In this document: positions 12,771 through 24,550 of the stretch, piece by piece | Layout: the number at the start of each line of letters is the position of its first letter | Numbering within the stretch: position 1 is the first letter of the stretch | Assembly: GCA_023935145.1 (NCBI GenBank) | Contig: CM043700.1 | Location: forward strand, 70,900,120 to 70,964,119 | DNA: 64,000 nucleotides | Source: Bretschneidera sinensis | Lineage: Eukaryota > Streptophyta > Magnoliopsida > Brassicales > Akaniaceae | Direction of reading: 5' to 3' | Translations under genes and position numbers: made by a program | Notes under the pieces: generated by a model | Told to the model about the DNA's origin: nothing | Databases searched by the model: none | Seen by the model: only the letters and a program-made list of their open reading frames with translations

Positions 12771-13156
12771 TGAACGATTCGAGACTAGTCAATCACAAGA
12801 ATTATAAACAGAAAAAAAAAAGGCACAATATAACCAAGTTCACCTCAAAATAGGCTACGTCCTGTCAGAAGTTTCACTGTTATCAACGTCACAAATCTCT
12901 CATTACAATGTGCGCTCAATACGTAGAGAATATTTATAAGCAACTTAAGACGCCCTAATTAGGGTTTCCTTCTTGTTGCAAAACCATGGCTATTCATGGG
13001 CCTAAGCCTAAGCCATCAAACCCAAAACATGTACAAGGCCTGAAATTTTTGGGGGCGCTGCCCCCTATCCCCCGCCCGCTCACTGGGGAGCAGGACCCTT
13101 GTGGTCGTCGGGGGTTCTACAGATCTGGACCCATGAAATATGCACCAACTGTAACA
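12771..13156 (-). repeat. copia 3' LTR (left)
   Basis: Plus-strand sequence starts TGAACGATTCGAGAC and ends GTAACA. It is matched by 17009-17411 along its length. The adjacent plus-strand ATCTCCCACTTAG (13157-13169) is the reverse complement of the polypurine tract AAGTGGGAGAT. Confidence 0.93.
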
Positions 13157-13199
13157 ATCTCCCACTTAGTAAATACTTCACACACATAAACAACTTTCT

Positions 13200-13556
13200 A
13201 GAAGTCTATTTCTTCAAGCTCATCTCAGTAGCATACCACTTAAACGTCGCTAGACTAACTACCTTAGTCAACAAATATACGTTGTTCACTATTGTATCAA
13301 CTTTCTCCAAGATTATCACATTTTCTTCAATCTTTTTCCGGATGAAGTGATATTGGATATTGATGTGCTTCGTCCGTGAATGAAATGCGAGATTCTTTGC
13401 TAATATGATAGCACATTGATTGTCACATTTCACCTTCACTGCTCTTTGTTTAAACCTAAGCTCAGAACACAACCTTTGAAGCCAAACCGCTTCTTTTCCA
13501 GCATAAGTTGTCGCCATATACTCTACTTTTGTGGATGAAAGAGCAACAACACTTTA
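13200..13556 (-). pseudogene. copia RNase H remnant
   Basis: The minus strand encodes MATTYAGKEAVWLQRLCSEL, KCDNQCAIILAKN and FHSRTKHINIQYHFIR, the RNase H C-terminal half of copia pol, ending near the polypurine tract. A stop or frame change occurs at the junction with the preceding DADWEGHIDNRRSTRGYVF block. Confidence 0.88.
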
Positions 13557-14915
13557 CCTCTTGCTCATCCAACTCACCGCCCCACCAAACAAATTGAACA
13601 CATATCCTCTTGTAGACCTCCTATTATCAATGTGACCTTCCCAATCAGCATCAACCAATCCTACAATATCAAGATTCTTTTTACCTCTCATACTTCTATA
13701 ACAAAATGCAAACTCTGACGTTCCATGAAGATGTCCAAGAACTCTCTTTACTGCAGTCCAATGCTCTTTCGCAATATTAGACATATATCTTCTCAATACT
13801 TCCACTGTTTGGGCAATATCTGGTCTCGTACACACCATAGCGTACATTAAGTTTCCAACCGTACTAGCATAAGGTACGCATGCCATCTCTTCAGATTCTT
13901 CCTCCGTCTTCGGATATTGTTCCGCAGATAACTTGGTTCCCAAAGGCATGGGAGTCCTTACTAGCTTGCTATCAAACATGTTAAATTTTTTCAACACTTC
14001 TTCAATATAGTTCTTATGACTTAGCCACAGTTTTCGATTTTCATGATGCCTATTTATTTGCATACCCAAGCTAAAGTTTGTTGGCCCTAGGTCTTTCATG
14101 TCAATCTACTTTGCCAATGATGCCTTCATAGTGCTAATCATCTTCCTGTTATTTCCAATCAACAGCATATCATCAATGTACAAGGTTAAAATGACAAAAT
14201 CAACCCCTAACCTTTTCACATAGACGCCGTGATCAATAGAGCTACAAGTGAACCTAAGCTGAATGGCATACGTGTTAAACTTCTGGTACCACATCTGTGG
14301 TGACTACTTTAATCCGTACAAAGACTTCTTCAATTTACAAATCAGCTCTTCCTTGCCTTTTCTCACAAAGCCTTCAGGCTATTTCATGTAAATTTCCTCT
14401 TCTAAGTCCCCGTGAAGGAAAGATGTTTTCACGTCTAGTTGCTCGACCTCTAGATCATAAGCAACTGCCATGGATAAGACAAATCTAATGGATGTCAACT
14501 TTATTATTAGGAAAAATATCTCACTATAGTTAATTCCCTCTATTTGCGAGTACCCCTTTGCAACCAGATGTGCCTTGTACTTTTCTACCATTCCATCTGC
14601 ATTTATTTTCTTCTTGAAAACCCATTTGCACCCAATTGTCTTCTTGAAAACCCATGGGTTTTCTTCTTGAAAATTCATGGGTTTTCTTCTTGAAAACCCA
14701 TTTGCACCCAATTTCACAAGGCTCCATGTTTCATTCCTGTCTAGTGCCTGCATCTCTTCTTTCATAGCATCCTCCCACAGATTTGCATCCTCCGAGGTTC
14801 TCGCCTCTTTCATTGTGCTAGGATCATCAATAGTAATATTTAAAGCATAAAATGCACTGCAAGCACTAAAGAAATACTTGATGGGTGGCCTCCTAACCCG
14901 TGTGGATCTCCTCAT
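13556..14915 (-). pseudogene. copia reverse transcriptase remnant
   Basis: Motifs in order on the minus strand: RRSTRVRRPPIKYF, EDAMKEEMQALDRNETW, CKWVFKKK, KAHLVAKGYSQ, VEQLDVKTSFLHGDLEEEIYM, the catalytic LYIDDMLLIGNN near 14160-14195, then MKDLGPTNFSLGMQI and VGNLMYAMVCTRPDIA. A frame break near 14300 and stops divide it. An in-frame repeat at 14610-14710 triplicates the CKWVFKKK segment. Confidence 0.9.
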
Positions 14916-15119
14916 CCTCTACATTAGAAACATGAATATCGTGCTCAGACCCTACTGACTCAGAATCTGAAGTATCCGATGTAGTCTGTGGGGTAGTCTC
15001 CCACTCTATATCTCCCAAGCTAAGATCAATTTGAACCTGCTTTGGCTGTTCTGGTACATCTTGGATAGCTATCACATCCCTTTTATGTTTCTTTGAACAC
15101 AACATCTCTGCTGAAAACT

Positions 15120-15880
15120 GTACTCATATTTTCTAGATTCCATAACTTGTATCCTTTGACCCCATCCTTATAACCAATGATTCACTTCATTGATTTGCTG
15201 TTAATTTTGTTCCTCTTTTCTTTTGGCACATGCATATAAGCATCACACCCAAACACCCTAACATGAGCCAAACTCGGCTTCTTTCCGAATAGTGCCTCAA
15301 ACGGTGTATGATCCTACAAAGCTGATGTAGGTGACCTGTTCTTCAGATAACATGTCGTAGCCACCACCCCTGCTCAGAACTCTGACTCCAAGCCTGCACA
15401 ACTCAGCATACTTCTCGATTTCTCTATGAGTGACCGATTGAGTCTCTCAGTCACCCCATTCTATTAAGGTGTATATGGAGTTGTTTTTTATCTTGCAATG
15501 CTGCTTGCCACACATAATTGTTAAAACTTGTTTGAGCAAAATTCCCCTCCACTATCTATTCTCAGTATTTTTATCTTTTTTTTCATCTAATTTTCTACCA
15601 ATACTTTAAACTCACAGAACTTATCAAATGCTTCAGCTTTACTCTTAATAAAGTAAATCCATGCATACCTTGAAAATCATCAATGAAAGAGACAAAATAC
15701 CTTGATTTTCCAAGAGGTTGGACCGGAACTGGCCCAAACACATCACTATGTCTCAAATCCAGAATAACCTTCGCCCTCGTGCCAACGGAATTAAAACTCA
15801 CATGGTTCTGCTTGCCCTGTAGACAATGCTCATAGAAACCGAATCCCATGGAGCAATCTGGGACTCCTTTCACCATCTGC
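15120..15880 (-). pseudogene. copia integrase remnant
   Basis: The minus strand encodes DCSMGFGFYEHCLQGKQ, HSDVFGPV (first catalytic Asp region) and RYFVSFIDDFQG (about 15680-15725). Weaker similarity continues to about 15130 with stops and frame changes. It is the copia integrase between GAG-pre-integrase and RT. Confidence 0.75.
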
Positions 15881-16960
15881 TTCTACAATAAAGTAGATAG
15901 TCCTTTTTCGCCGATATGCCCAAGCCTCTAATGCCACAACATAGAGGACTTCGCCTCACAATCACTTTCTTAGAGATAAAACCTCTATTACACTGATTTT
16001 GTACTGTACTTCCCAGCAACTTGTACAACGTACCATACCGAACACCTCATGCGATTACTAGCGATCCACGAGTCATCTTGCACAAATTTTGTCACAACTG
16101 AAATTCACTCCCCCATTTGTCATCTTGCTGACTGACATCAAGTTCCTGCTGAGACCCGGAATATGCATCATGCCTGGAAGTGTCTTGACTGTACCATCAT
16201 TCATCTTCAACTTCACCTTCCCATGACCAATAATTTTCACCGGAGAGTTATCTCCCAATAAAATGTTTCCCTCATTAAAGGTTTTATACTCACAAACCCA
16301 GTCCATGTGAGGTGTCATGTGAAATGATACTCTTTTGTTAATTATCCAAACGTTTTGATCTGATTGAGCCAAATAGGAAACTATATTTAAGTCACCAACA
16401 TCATCATCCTTGTTCTTGTTTCCTGAAGCTGATATCTCATCTGTCCACTTTCCAGGGATCAAAAGACAGATTAGTCGTACCACTACCAATCGCAACTATC
16501 AAGTTATCCCACGAATCAGGCAGTGAACAGAGCAGTGTAAGCCTTATTGTCATCTGTCACATGAACACTGATAGACAATAACTGACCCTTCAAAATGTTG
16601 AACTCATGTAGATGAACAGATAAAGAATCATCCTCAGGCATCCGACTGTTGTACAATTTCTTCCGCCGAAACAATTTGTTTACCAGAGTTTACTTTGATA
16701 AAGGTTTTCCAGCTTCTTCCAGAGTTCTTTCACAATCTTCTCTCCATAAACATTAACAAGATAGAATCAGCTAGGCACAATCGAATCAGACTCATGCCTT
16801 CTGATCGAGCTTCTCCCACTCTGTGATAGCCACTAAAGATGATGTCGAAACCACCACCGGACGCCACCTCTGCTATGGACGCTGCCATCATCCTCCATCT
16901 TCAGTTTTCATAACTCGAAGCTCTTCTATCCAAACTTCTCGATTTTAATCCGTGATCCAA
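15880..16960 (-). pseudogene. copia gag, protease and GAG-pre-integrase remnant
   Basis: The minus strand encodes gag-like words with several stops above 16500, then a protease region where the usual W-DSGAS-HM reads IINKRVSFHMT (about 16325-16357), so the catalytic Asp is missing. The domain continues with ILLGDNSPVKIIGHGKVKLK and MMHIPGLSRNLMSVSKMT (16100-16270). The GAG-pre-integrase zinc-finger linker (LWHRRLGHIGEKG) lies near 15900-15940. Confidence 0.75.
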
Positions 16961-16990
16961 TCGACATCTCTGATCGTTAGTCCTCGAACA

Positions 16991-17006
16991 CAAAGCTCTA
17001 ATACCA
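16991..17006 (-). other. copia primer-binding site (initiator tRNA-Met)
   Basis: The minus strand reads TGGTATTAGAGCTTTG directly inside the 5' LTR. It is close to TGGTATCAGAGC, the complement of the 3' end of plant initiator tRNA-Met used by most copia elements. Confidence 0.8.
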
Positions 17007-17008
17007 AT

Positions 17009-17411
17009 TAAACGATTCGAGACTTGTCAATCACACGAATTATAAACAAAAAGAAAATAAGATACAATATACCCAAGTTCACCCCAGAATAAGGCTACAT
17101 CCTGCCAGAAGTTTCACTATTATCAACCTCACAAATCTCTCATTACAATGTTCGCTCATTACATAGAGAGTATTTATAAGCAACTTAAGACGCCCTAATT
17201 AAGGTTTTCGCCCTGCTGTAAAACCACGGCTATTCATGGGCCTAAGCCCAAACCGTCAAGCAAAAAACCAAACCCAAAATACGTATAGAGCCTAAAATTT
17301 TTGGGGGCACTGCCACCTAACTCCTTCTCACCCACTCATCGTGGAGCGAGACCCCGTGGTCATCGGGGATTTTACAAATTTGGACCGATGAAGTATGCGC
17401 GAACTCTAATA
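17009..17411 (-). repeat. copia 5' LTR (right)
   Basis: Pairs with the left LTR; starts TAAACGATTC, where the expected TG has mutated, and ends TCTAATA before the AAGAG duplication. The two LTRs share the CACAAATCTCTCATTACAAT and TATTTATAAGCAACTTAAGA blocks. Confidence 0.93.
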
Positions 17412-18290
17412 AAGAGTACCTGATCTTTTAAAGTGTAACTTTCTGGATTCCTGGTCATTCTAGGAGTCCATGTATAATTATTTGCTTTCCTTTCATTCTT
17501 CGGAAACAACAGTATTGGGTTAGCATTAAGACAAAACTTACGAAAAACAAAAAAAATTATAGTTTTCACCACCGAATGTACTTCAACATTGTTAAGGATG
17601 ATTGTATGCCTTGGGAGCATGTGAAGGCATGGGGCAAGCACTATAAATGACTTGGGAAAAATACTTAATTCTCCTCTTTGACTCTTCCCTACTTATATAT
17701 TTGTATGTGATGTATCATGTATCTCTATAGTTAAAGCAACTAATATCCCTTTTCCTCAAGCGCAAATAAATTTTTTCTTTTTTTTTTTTGGGTGGGGGGG
17801 ACAAGGAAGAGCAAGAAATATAACAGTGAATTTGGTTAATTTCAATTACTATTTTGTCCACCAAAAGTTGGAAGATATATGGAGAGGCAAGGGTACTAGA
17901 GAGCATTGTAGAAATAATTTCTTTGGAAAAAGTTTTTCATTTGATTTATGACAACTTGATATGGTAAAGAGTCCTAGATCAACATTACAAGCTTTATCAT
18001 GCGAATTATTATTATGATATTTAATACTAATAATTAATCAAGAAGCATCCATATATGGTTCTACTAAAATCAAGAATTAGATTGAACGAAAATATAGCAT
18101 ACTCTACTCCTCACTTTTCCACCAATTGTATTCTTATGATTAGTTTGAACTAAAATGTTTGATTAATGTTCAGTGTTCAACCAAATGTGAATATCACCAA
18201 CCAGGGAATCTATGAATTCCAATGATGTCACCTCGCTTCACCATGGAATGGCACTTAAAGAACTCATTTTTATCCAAGTTGGAATGCATA

Positions 18291-21160
18291 GAAAAATCAA
18301 ATAAAGTACAAATAAAGACTAGTTCCCATGCAACAAATAGTTGAATTAAAAGACATTAGATTTGAACCTATGCAAATGCACATGAATATTTTGTTCATGA
18401 AAACAAAATGTGAGAAAGAAAAAAGTAATTAAAAAATAATTTATTTTATGATAATAAACATTTGAATTATATAAAAAAATAATGGAAGGGAGATATTTAT
18501 GCATTTTTAATTTAAAGCCTTATTTTTCTTGTTGTCTAAATATCCATACAATAGTGCTTGCTGCAAAAAAATTGTACATATTTCCTCCCCTTATGCAACA
18601 TTATATTGATCGTAACGTAATAGAAAATAATTTTAATGATAATTTTTGCGTTGTTTTAGACTTATCTTCTCTTTTAGAATCCTTTACCATGCCATTATCG
18701 CTCTTGCACTGCACACCAAGCGATGTGATTGATGGTTTATTTTTCCTCCAAGATGCTAACTGTTTTTCATAAGATAATAATATTTAGTTTAGCTTTTATT
18801 TAAATACAATATACTTGGTTTTTTCCTATTATCTAAAATAAAATTTATTTAATTTTAAGGTATATAAATGTAAGTACGCCAATTTGGAACATATTTTTTT
18901 AGATAATATTATAAATTAGTTTGATTAAGTTTAATATTTAAAATTAAATAAACAAAATTTTCATTATAATTTTAAGAGATAGTTACAAAAATTGAAGCAG
19001 AGGCTAAGACTTCTAAGAGATAATTACTAAAATTGAGGTCATTATGGATATATATTTATAAAGTAAATATTTTTAAAGAAAACAATATTCATGATATTTT
19101 TAATTTAGATTAGAATAGTATGTATTTTTTTATTTATTTTGCTAATGAAACATCCATTAAATAAATATACTAATCCCATATTTTATGAATATATATATTA
19201 AATATTTTTCTCACTATTATATTTAAATTTTATGTATTTCAATATTTAAACTTAACTTATTTTATTTTTAAAATCTTGCATTTTTTATTACCTTTATCTA
19301 TATTTATTATATTTTGTCTCTTTATTATATTTAAAATATTTTTTATCTAATAACTTTTCAACTACTCACTATATCAATTTTTTTATCAAGTCATTTTTTA
19401 TTTATTAGCCTTTTCATTTCCTCAGTATATTTAAATTTTGTATCTACTCATTGTACTAAAATTTTGCATATTTCAATATTCAATCTATCTTAATATTCTT
19501 ACATTTTTATCTATTAGTTTTTTATTTAAAATTTGTTTCTCAATATAAAAATTATCATACTTCATCTTAAAACCTCTTATTTTTATCAGTATCTATTAAC
19601 TAATGAGACCCCATACAAACAGAGAAAGGGAGATGAAAATGGCCTTCTCTACATCTTCATGATAGCCTTTATTGCCTTCATGATAGCATTTTCCATACAA
19701 TTGCAAAATAATAAAAGAGAACAACATAAAAATTCATATACGATAAAAAAAAAATTCTTTCCTATTTCCCTACCACTGAAATAAAAAAAATAAACAAAAA
19801 ATCAACTCACTTCAAAGAATTTCAAAGTGCTAAAATACCTGAACAGACTAAGCAGTAAAAGTGATTTCAGAAACTGAAATGGTTGTTTAACATTAAATAC
19901 AATATAAATCATTGTTGATCAACATATATTTATTTAAGTTTTAGATACTCAAGTTGTTACTCAAAAAAAAAAAATCAGACAACAATCTCCCAGTAGCCGA
20001 TATTAGTAAAAGAGAAAACAAAACAAAATAAGAACACATACGAGAGAGAAAATAAAAGTATGATCCCAACCTTAACAGCTCTTATTTATTCACATTCACG
20101 TCAAAAACCAATTAAATCTGTATATTAACCCAAACCCATTATTAATAAAGAAATAAATCAAAATTTAAAATAAAAAAAAAACACTTTTAAGTCAAACCAT
20201 CCAAGCAAAGAATAACCACACCAAAAAGAATTAAAATATTCTTCATTCACATTTCGGTCACTAAAGAAAATCCTGTCACCCAAAAAAAAGCTCAAATTAC
20301 AAAAGTTATAAGTATCTTCACTTATATTGATCCATGAAACAAAGAGAATATGAGGGAGAAAAGAGAGTTTATCTCATTGTTCTAGTGGCTAGGGTGGTCA
20401 AAAAAGTCGAGGTGGTTGAAGGGAGAAATAGCAGTTGATTTATGTTTTAGAGAGAGACGTTTAGATAACTGTTTCTATTAGATTTGATCAATTTTTTTTT
20501 TTTTTTTGTACTTATCTCTAATTTGTGTTGTCTCAATCTTTTTTACATATAGAAACATTGATAAATTATGAGATATAAATAATTATAATTAATATACAAG
20601 ACTTTTATCTATTGGTAACATGAGAGATGATGGTAAATTTCATTTAGATAATTATCATCTTAACAAATTTTAGATAAGATTAATCAATTATTGATAGATT
20701 GGTAATCAAGTGGAATCCAAATAAGCCATCTAAAAAACCTATACTGAATTTTATTCTTATCGGTTTCTGTTATTGTTAAATAAATAAAAAAAAAAGGGTT
20801 TCTAAAACCAATCGAATGATGTATAACCAACTCCTAAATCTTCATTTATCATACTGGAAACAGTAGACAATATTAACCTTCTCAACACTGTCAAGCACAC
20901 AACCTATGACCCAAGAGTAAAAGAATTTCATTATTTTTTAAAAAATATTGATGCGATAGACTTATCAATGAAAATCAGTCTTGTGCTTGTGTATTTGATC
21001 ATTGTGCCAAATGTGATTTGATCATAAAAATGCATTAAAGTGATTTTCTAAATTATTATTATTTTTATTGTTTAACTTTCCCATAATTCAATAAGATAAA
21101 ATCATTTTTTATATTTATTTTTGTATTAAATATAAAATTGTATTAAATATAAAATTGAAT
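18291..21160. other. AT-rich gap without recognised gene
   Basis: Very AT-rich sequence with homopolymer runs. The lysyl-tRNA synthetase N-terminal exons would be expected here if they survived, but none could be recognised. No inverted or long direct repeats were found by eye, and open frames up to 96 codons have AT-driven composition. Confidence 0.5.
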
Positions 21161-21169
21161 GAAATCAAA

Positions 21170-22150
21170 TTATTAATTTTTAAGACCGAGTTCGATTTTT
21201 CAGATCAACAACTCTTTTATAGATAATAAGAATTATTATGTGAGTAAATATCAATCAAGAATTATTATGATTATTATTAATTGAGATTGAGTTTGATTTT
21301 TCAGATCAATAACTCTTTTTTATATTTATTTTGTATTAAATATAAAATTGAATTAAATCAAATTATGAATTTTTTAGACCGAGTTTGATTTTTCATATCA
21401 ACAACTCTTTTATGAATAATGAGAATTATTATGTGAGTGAATATTAATCGAGAATTATTATATTCATTATTAATTGAGACCGAGTTTGATTTTTTAGATC
21501 AACAACTCTTTTTTACATTTATTTTTTATTAAATATAAAATTAAATTAAATCAAATTATTAATTTTTGAAGACTAAGTTCGATTTTTCATATCAATAACT
21601 CTTTTATAGATAATAAGAATCTTTATGTGAGTGAATATTAATAAAGAATTATTATAGTTATTATTAATTGAGACCAAGTTCGATTTTTCAAATCACCTAC
21701 TCTTTTGTAAATAATAAGAATTATTATGCGAGTGAATATTAATCAAGAATTATTATGGTTATTATTAATTGAGGGATTAAATAATTTTTTCAGTTAAAGA
21801 AAAAGCGTACAAACATTTGAATTTGAAAGTAAGTATATTTTATTAATTGAATGAAACCAAATTATTAATTTTTAAGACTAAGTTCGTTTTTTCATATCAA
21901 CAACTCTTTTCTAGATAATAAGAATTATTATGTGAATAAATATTAATCAAGAATTATTATGGTTATTATTAATTGAGACTGAGTTCGGTTTTTCAGATCA
22001 ATAACTCTTTTCTTATATTTATTTTTGTATTAAATATAAAATTGAATTAAATCAAATTATTAATTTTTGAGGCTGAGTTCGATTTTTCAAATCAAAAACT
22101 CTTTTATGGATAATAAAAATTATTATGTGAGTGAATATTATTTGAAAAAG
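21170..22150. repeat. AT-rich tandem repeat, dimeric ~98-bp units
   Basis: A motif GAGTTCGATTTTTCAGATCA followed by ACAACTCTTTT recurs at about 21187, 21290, 21382, 21481, 21577, 21676, 21880, 21979 and 22076. Alternate units differ in the second half (ATAGATAATAAGAATTATTA versus TATTTATTTTTGTATTAAAT). Part of the array recurs at 24085-24370. A fragment of coding-like sequence shared with 24020-24075 interrupts it at about 21785-21845. Confidence 0.85.
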
Positions 22151-22245
22151 GTAATTTGATAATTAAATGGTATGTCCATGTCGGCGTCCACGTCATTGCT
22201 TATATGGCACACTAGAACTGTTATATATATATATATATGAAAATA

Positions 22246-22520
22246 CAAAATCTGTTCCAACATAAGGGGATTTTAAATACCATTCCTTTTTATTTTTATA
22301 AGTATCATTCTAATTGGTACATAAGAAAAGTTAAATGAAAGAAGAGGAAGAAGATGGAAAAATAAGGGGATTGATATATATATATACAAAATATGTTCCA
22401 ACATAAGGGGATTTTAAATACCATTCCTTTTTATTTTTATAAGTATCATTCTAATTGGTACATAAGAAAAGTTAAATGAAAGAAGAGGAAGAAGATGGAA
22501 AAATAAGGGGATTGATGGTT
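22246..22520. repeat. tandem duplication, ~140 bp, two copies
   Basis: The segment from ACAAAATCTGTTCCAACATA to GGAAAAATAAGGGGATTGAT (22252-22375) is repeated at 22385-22516 with a short TA-repeat spacer. A single copy is found again at 24550-24683, so the duplication post-dates or was lost from one copy of the larger CACTA duplication. Confidence 0.85.
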
Positions 22521-22989
22521 TTTACCATGTATTTGGTAAAGATTATGGGAAAGTGGAGGGAAATATGATTTGTACGTTGAAGAAAAAATCAATCCTCCCA
22601 CTTTTCTTTTCTACCAAACGGTAAAAAAAAAGGCTCTCCACTTATTTTTCTTTCCTACAAAACAATAGAAAAGTGTTTTCTACTCACTTTTCTTTTATAT
22701 CTTTCTTCTTTCCTCTCACTTTTCCTCACTACAAATTATACCCTTTATCTAAAAGACATATCCAACTTACCTTGATGCTAGATTTTTGACACGAATTCAT
22801 AGACATTGCAAAACATATAGTATACCTCCTTAATAAATCTGAAAAGAAAAGTTTTCTTTGTAAATTTTGTCTTAATTACATTTCAAACCTTGAGATTTAA
22901 GGTTAATTGTTCTAATAGTGGTCAACTTAGTGCAATTCTTGTATCTTGTTTTGATTTCAATTTAATCACTCCGGATATAATGGATAAAT

Positions 22990-24085
22990 CTACCAACAAG
23001 AATGTGCGATGAATACTTTGGCGGGATAGTTAAATTTCTGGATTATGCTTTTGATAGATCATCTAAAGAAGGAAAAATCTTGCGCCCTTGTGTGAAATGC
23101 ATCAACACGTATTGGCATCCTAGAGCAAAAGTCTTGAACACTTCATTTATAAGTTTCTCAAAGGTTATATTCGATGAATTTTTCATAGGGAGACCTTGGG
23201 TGCATCTACAATTACTAGTGGTCTAAGTGAAGGAGGAGGGTTTGAACATGACATTCATGGCCTAATACATGATGCATTTCTAGTGCATCCATGTGTAGAG
23301 GGTATAGATGTGAATATGGATGAAGAGAATACACAAGTCGGTGATGGTGTTGGACAATAACAACCTTTAAGAGAGAATGTGTCTTTGAAGAAGTTTCATG
23401 AATTAGTAAAAGATACTGATGAAAGATTGTACCCAAGCTGCGAGAATTACTCAAAGTTATCCTTTGTAGTGAAATTTTATCATATAAAGTGTCTTAATGG
23501 GCTGAGCAATAAAGTTTTCTCCATGTTATTCGAGTTGTTCAAAAGTGCATTGCCAAAAGAAAACATTTTACCGAAATCCTACTATGAAATCAAGAAGCTC
23601 ATAAAGGGCTTGGGTCTAACGTGCGAGATGATCCCTACTTGTCCCAATGATTGCTTGTTGTTTTGGGAGAATAATGCAGATAAAGAAGCATGTTAGAAAT
23701 GTGGTGTTTCTAGGTGGGAAGCTAGTGCAAATGATGCAGAAGGTGAATCTGAGGGTACTTTCAAAAAGAGGAAAAAGAAATCTGTGAAGGTCTTATATTT
23801 GTTTCCTTTGAAACCAAGACTGCAAAGATTGTTCACATCTTCAAAGACTGCTTCCTTCATGAAATGGCATGATGAGGGTCATACTAAGGATGGATTATTA
23901 AGGCATCATGTTGATTCTCACGCTTGGAAAGAATTTGATTCTCAATATACTGATTTTTCTTCGGAATCTCGCAATGTTCGCTTAGGATTGGCTTCTGATG
24001 GCTTTAATCCATTCAATATAATTTTTCCAGTTAAAGATAAAACATACGAACATTTGAATTTGAAAGTAAGTATATTTTATTAATT
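22990..24085 (+). pseudogene. CACTA TNP2 first copy (N-terminal part)
   Basis: Positions 23002-23130 encode the transposase-associated domain (MCDEYFGGIVKFLDYAF, CVKCINTYWH). 23379-23696 encodes a linker with SYYEIKKLIKGLGLTCEMI and CPNDCLLFW. 23784-24025 encodes the TNP2 start (MKWHDEGHTKDGLLRHHVDS, SESRNVRLGLASDGFNPFN). After NPFN the expected TNP2 continuation is replaced by an unrelated 16-residue tail and AT-rich repeats, so this copy is truncated. Stops lie near 23226 and 23694. Confidence 0.85.
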
Positions 24086-24370
24086 GAATGATATCAAATT
24101 ATTAATTTTTACGATTGAGTTCATTTTTTCATATCAACAACTCTTTTATAGATAATAAGAATTATTACGTGAGTAAATATTAATCAAGAATTATTATTGT
24201 TATTATTAATTGAGACTGAGTTCGGTTTTTTAGATCAATAACTCTTTTCTTATATTTATTTTTGCTTTAAATATAAATTGAATTAAATCAAATTATTAAT
24301 TTTTGAGACCGAGTTCGATTTTTCATATCAACAACTCTTTTATGGATAATAAAAATTATTATGTGAGTGA
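24085..24370. repeat. AT-rich tandem repeats, second block
   Basis: Units of the same type as the 21170-22150 array (about three, near 24115, 24215 and 24310). It precedes the second CACTA copy as the first block precedes the first copy. Confidence 0.8.
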
Positions 24371-24444
24371 AAAAAGTAATTTAATAATTAAATGGTATGT
24401 CCATATCAGCGTCCACATCATTGCTTATGTGGTGCACTGGAACT

Positions 24445-24448
<4 letters not shown>

Positions 24449-24540
<92 letters not shown>

Positions 24541-24550
24541 TGTGTGTGAA
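24449..24550. repeat. (TA)n(TG)n microsatellite
   Basis: A run of TA dinucleotides (about 24450-24485) passes directly into a run of TG dinucleotides (about 24486-24548). The equivalent place in the first copy (22222-22240) has only a short TA run, so it expanded after the duplication. Confidence 0.97.

Larger units (their letters stand above)
12771..17411 (-). mobile_element. Complete Ty1/copia retrotransposon
   Basis: Two similar LTRs (12771-13156 and 17009-17411) enclose gag-pol on the minus strand, with a primer-binding site next to the 5' LTR and a polypurine tract next to the 3' LTR. The target-site duplication AAGAG is perfect (12766-12770 and 17412-17416). The target is an intron of the lysyl-tRNA synthetase pseudogene: the insertion lies eight bases 3' of a CAG/GT donor at 17420/17419. 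Frames contain stops and the protease active site is lost, so this copy is not autonomous. The two LTRs differ at many positions, so it is not recent. Confidence 0.95.
9105..18290 (-). pseudogene. KRS: Lysyl-tRNA synthetase (cytosolic type) pseudogene, interrupted by copia
   Basis: At least eleven blocks in the correct order on the minus strand match plant class II lysyl-tRNA synthetase. About 18202-18290: OB-fold end (MVKRGDIIGIHRFPG). 17600-17688: [15 protein letters not shown] and CLHMLPRH. 17420-17484: [12 protein letters not shown]. 12395-12528: YRQWYLDLMLNPE. 12036-12280: [20 protein letters not shown], class II motif 2 region. 11321-11415: [11 protein letters not shown]. 10996-11144: [20 protein letters not shown]. 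10567-10713: [20 protein letters not shown]. 10356-10424: LCNAYMKLNDPEVHRRRFAE. 9259-9385: EYGLPPTHGLGMGID, motif 3 region. About 9110-9147: VLLFPAMKP. Introns and many splice sites are still visible, so this is a decayed gene, not a retrocopy. It has frameshifts (about 12515, 12095, 11085 and 9300), a TGA in the 10567 block, lost motif residues, and no visible N-terminal exons. Confidence 0.88.

Noticed and set aside
22727..22736. CTCACTACAAAT, CACTA-like word near the CACTA remnant (also at 24894)
   Set aside because: It is inside the duplicated block and lacks subterminal repeats and a partner, so not accepted as a CACTA end.
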